Assembly: GCA_023391175.1 (NCBI GenBank)
Contig: JAEWBL010000448.1
Coordinates: 1 to 8,194 of the forward strand
Source of the DNA: Pseudomonadota bacterium
GTDB lineage: Bacteria; Pseudomonadota; Alphaproteobacteria; Rhizobiales; Xanthobacteraceae
Reading direction: 5' to 3'
DNA length: 8,194 nt
Notes under the pieces: generated by a model
Database searches by the model: none
What the model was told of the DNA's origin: nothing
Seen by the model: the letters and a program-made list of their open reading frames with translations, nothing else
In this document: positions 6,009-8,194 of the stretch, piece after piece
How the letters are laid out: each line of letters begins with the position of its first letter
How positions within the stretch are numbered: position 1 is the stretch's first letter
Position numbers and translations under genes: made by a program

Positions 6009-6920
6009 TCATCCGCGCGGCCGACCCGACCGCGCGGCGAGGGTCAGTGTGGCCCAGCCCTCGATATGCCGCTGGCTGACGAGGTGCAGCCCCTGCGCCC
6101 GGTAGGCCGCCAATGCGGCCGGAACCTGGGCGGTGAGCAGCCCCGACAGGACGATGCGTCCCCCCGGCGCCAGCAATGAGGCGAGCGGGCGCGCCAGCCG
6201 CTTCAGCGGCGGCAGCAGGATGTTGGCGAGGATCAGGTCGTAGGGGCCATGGATGCGGATTGCCCGCGCCCCGGCTCCCGCCGCATGGACCATGCGCACC
6301 CCCGGCGCCTTGTTGGCCGCCGCATTGGCCTTGGCCGTGCGCACCGCAACGATGTCGATGTCGCTCCCCACGATCTCCGTGTGAAACAGCCGCTCGGCGG
6401 CAATGGCGAGCACGCCGGTGCCCGTGCCCACGTCCAGCACGCGCTGCGGGCGTCCCTTGCGCGCGGCGTGGACAATGGCGTGGAGGCAGCCCTGGGTGGT
6501 GCCGTGGTGGCCCGTGCCGAAGGCCAGCGCCGCCTCGATCTCGATGCCGATCCGGTGCGGTCCCACCCGCCCGCGATCATGGGAGCCATGGACCACCACC
6601 GGTCCGACGGCCACCGGTGCGAGGCCTTCGAGGCTCGCGGCCACCCAGTCCTTCTGCTCGATCTCGCCGAAGGTGACGGCGGCGGCCAGTTCCGGGCCGG
6701 CCGCGATCTCCACCAGCTCGCGCAGCATGTCCGGATCGAACGCTGCCCCGGCGTAGACTTCCACCACCCAGTCGTCGTCCGTCCGCTCGAAATTGGCCAC
6801 GGCCACCTCGGCGGGGTCGAACGTCTCCGAGATCAGGTCGGCGATGCGCTGCGCCTGCCGGCGCGGCGCCTCGACCCGCATCACATGGGTGGCGTCGTTG
6901 GGGGGGAGGCCTTCGAGCAT
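6009..6920 (-). CDS. prmA: Ribosomal protein L11 methyltransferase
   Basis: Complete 303-residue PrmA. It uses S-adenosylmethionine to methylate the N-terminus and lysines of ribosomal protein L11 in the cytoplasm. Residues 1-100 form the L11-recognising N-terminal region, including WVVEVYAG (51-58). The catalytic domain holds FGTGHHGTT (134-142, equivalent to the family FGTGxHxTT), the SAM-binding loop LDVGTGTGVLAIAA (162-175), the acidic motif GSDID (185-189) and ANILLPPL (232-239, the NxxxxPL motif). APGGRIVLSGLL (251-262) is the late strand. Length is normal for the family. The start lies 10 bp after the stop of the upstream diguanylate cyclase gene. No Shine-Dalgarno is visible before the ATG (CGTTTCACCC), so translation may depend on coupling to the cyclase or be leaderless-like. 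An alternative start at Met14 has no better site. Confidence 0.95.
   Translation of the reverse strand: MLEGLPPNDATHVMRVEAPRRQAQRIADLISETFDPAEVAVANFERTDDDWVVEVYAGAAFDPDMLRELVEIAAGPELAAAVTFGEIEQKDWVAASLEGLAPVAVGPVVVHGSHDRGRVGPHRIGIEIEAALAFGTGHHGTTQGCLHAIVHAARKGRPQRVLDVGTGTGVLAIAAERLFHTEIVGSDIDIVAVRTAKANAAANKAPGVRMVHAAGAGARAIRIHGPYDLILANILLPPLKRLARPLASLLAPGGRIVLSGLLTAQVPAALAAYRAQGLHLVSQRHIEGWATLTLAARSGRPRG
6013..6037. terminator. GC hairpin at the 3' end of prmA
   Basis: The self-complementary octamer CCGCGCGG occurs twice (6013-6020 and 6030-6037) around a 9-nt spacer and can form an 8-bp stem. It overlaps the last prmA codons. No T-run follows on either strand, so it is at best a weak or Rho-assisted stop between the convergent transcripts. 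Confidence 0.3.
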
Positions 6921-6930
6921 GGGTGAAACG

Positions 6931-8194
6931 TCATCCGTTATCGCTGGGGCCGCTGTCGCCCGTCGCTCCCGTCACGCGGTTGCGCCCGGCGTCCTTGGCC
7001 GCGTAGAGGCGCTTGTCGGCCGCTTCGAGCAGTGCCGTCAAGGTCTGGCCGTCCTCGGGCAATGTCGCGACGCCGATGGAGAGGGTCTGCTGCCGCACCC
7101 CGGCCGGCAGCGTGAGCCCCGCCACGCTTTCGTTGAGCATGTGGGCGAGGGCCACCGCCGAGACGTGGGACACACCCGGCGCCAGCACCGCGAATTCGTC
7201 GCCGCCATAGCGCACCACGTGGTCCGACTGCCGAAGGCTCTCGGAGATGGCGCCCGCCAGCAGCCGCAACACGTCGTCGCCGGTGGCGTGGCCGTGGAGG
7301 TCGTTGACCTCCTTGTAGTCGTCCACATCCACCAGCAGCAGGCTCATGGGCCGGCCGGTCTTGCGGGCGATCGCCACGAGGTCGCGGCCCAGCGGTTCCA
7401 GCTGGCCCCGGTGGAGCACGCCGGTGAGCGGATCGAGCCGGGAGGTCACCTCCAGCTGCTCGTAGCGCTGGCGGTAGGTGAGGGTGTCGAACACGTCGGC
7501 AATGCGCGGGCGCTGCGGATTGCCGGCCATTTCGAAGCGGTCGAGATAGAGGGCAAGCATGAGGGCATAGAGGCCCGCCGCCACCATCTTGCCCACCCAG
7601 CCGCCGACGCCCGCAGAGAACGGCACGTCGAGCGCGAAATGCAGCACGCCGAAGAAGCCCACCTGATCGAAGGTGAGCACGAGCGCCAGCGTCGCCCAGA
7701 TCACTGCCACCGGATGCCGCTTCACGCGCGACGACAGGCGCTCGTAGATGAGGATCATGGCAATGGAATCGATGAAGAGCAGCAGCGTGCTCCACACCGC
7801 CAGCGCGCCGAGCTGGTCCATGAAGGTGATGTCCGCGGGTGTGCCGGGGGCCGGCACCACATCGTGCTGGCGCAGCAGGAAAACGAGCGCCAGCAGCACC
7901 AGATTGCCGAGGAAAAGGCCGTAGATGGGCTGGCGCGCGACCAGCGCGTCCTCGCGAATGTAGACGAGCAGCAGAAGCGCCAGTTTTCCGGAGAATAATA
8001 CCACAGAGCCGGGCGACAGGGAGACGGCGAAGGGCAACTGCACGTAGTAGGCTGCGGCCAGATACGTCTCCATGAAATGGAGCGAGCCCAGCGCGCAGAA
8101 GAAGACGCCGATGCCCAGCGTGCCGCGCAGGCGGAACAGCGCGAGCATGGCGCCGAAATACACCAGCATTTCGGCGCCGAGCAGGAGGATGTTG
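6931..8194 (-). CDS. Membrane-anchored diguanylate cyclase (GGDEF), N-terminus cut by the right edge
   Basis: The frame runs from the TGA at 6931 to the right edge, 421 visible codons. An ATG at 8169 lacks a ribosome site, and the frame continues upstream with hydrophobic codons (NILLLGAE), so the true start is outside. Numbering from that ATG, residues 1-210 hold about six or seven hydrophobic segments, including VSLSPGSVVLF (49-59) and LVYIRED (68-74). The C-terminal half is a GGDEF domain: LDPLTGVLHRG (245-255), VDVDDYKEVND (280-290) with the metal-binding aspartates, and the intact active site GGDEF (322-326). RQSD (313-316), five residues before GGDEF, is an RxxD inhibitory I-site. It should make c-di-GMP from two GTP at the inner membrane with product feedback. 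The membrane part resembles the vitamin-uptake-like (VUPS) sensor type, a tentative assignment. prmA follows 10 bp downstream. Confidence 0.93.
   Translation of the reverse strand, partial: NILLLGAEMLVYFGAMLALFRLRGTLGIGVFFCALGSLHFMETYLAAAYYVQLPFAVSLSPGSVVLFSGKLALLLLVYIREDALVARQPIYGLFLGNLVLLALVFLLRQHDVVPAPGTPADITFMDQLGALAVWSTLLLFIDSIAMILIYERLSSRVKRHPVAVIWATLALVLTFDQVGFFGVLHFALDVPFSAGVGGWVGKMVAAGLYALMLALYLDRFEMAGNPQRPRIADVFDTLTYRQRYEQLEVTSRLDPLTGVLHRGQLEPLGRDLVAIARKTGRPMSLLLVDVDDYKEVNDLHGHATGDDVLRLLAGAISESLRQSDHVVRYGGDEFAVLAPGVSHVSAVALAHMLNESVAGLTLPAGVRQQTLSIGVATLPEDGQTLTALLEAADKRLYAAKDAGRNRVTGATGDSGPSDNG

Noticed and set aside
6793..7998. A 401-codon frame on the plus strand across prmA and the cyclase gene
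   Set aside because: It spans two well-supported minus-strand genes and has shadow composition (His/Gln/Arg/Glu-rich).
1..8194. Mobile element, phage, CRISPR, toxin-antitoxin or defence system
   Set aside because: No transposase, integrase, repeat array, terminal repeats or defence-type domains are seen. All sizeable genes belong to housekeeping, metabolic, envelope or signalling families.

Overview
The window is GC-rich and tightly packed with bacterial protein-coding genes. The strong third-position GC bias, the AsmA/PrmA/dehydrogenase protein types and the CTTGAC-like promoter element fit an alphaproteobacterium. Hyphomicrobiales is my best guess, possibly near Xanthobacteraceae. That placement is inference from protein style, not from a marker gene.

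Layout, left to right. (1) Positions 1-3347, minus strand: most of a very large AsmA-family envelope protein whose C-terminus runs off the left edge. (2) Positions 3412-4824, minus strand: a complete FAD-linked oxidase of the D-lactate dehydrogenase (LDHD/DLD1) type. (3) Positions 4825-5030: a divergent intergenic region with a strong GC hairpin in front of the oxidase gene and a CTTGACA element facing the other way. (4) Positions 5031-5540, plus strand: a hot-dog-fold acyl-CoA thioesterase. (5) Positions 5541-5790: a 250-bp gap with a possible 20-residue micro-ORF and an inverted repeat abutting a perfect Shine-Dalgarno. (6) Positions 5791-5988, plus strand: a 65-residue protein of unknown function. 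(7) Positions 6009-6920, minus strand: prmA, ribosomal protein L11 methyltransferase, convergent with the small gene. (8) Positions 6931-8194, minus strand: a membrane-anchored GGDEF diguanylate cyclase whose N-terminus runs off the right edge. It lies 10 bp upstream of prmA and is probably co-transcribed with it.

The genes do not form one obvious pathway. They cover envelope biogenesis (AsmA), respiratory 2-hydroxyacid oxidation, acyl-CoA hydrolysis, ribosome modification and c-di-GMP signalling. I see no mobile element, CRISPR array, tRNA or rRNA, and no sign of a defence or biosynthetic cluster. It reads as an ordinary chromosomal region. The parts most worth a second look are the small orphan protein with its structured leader, the oxidase leader hairpin and the cyclase-prmA pairing. 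Very long open frames lie antisense to the real minus-strand genes; these are GC-bias shadows.
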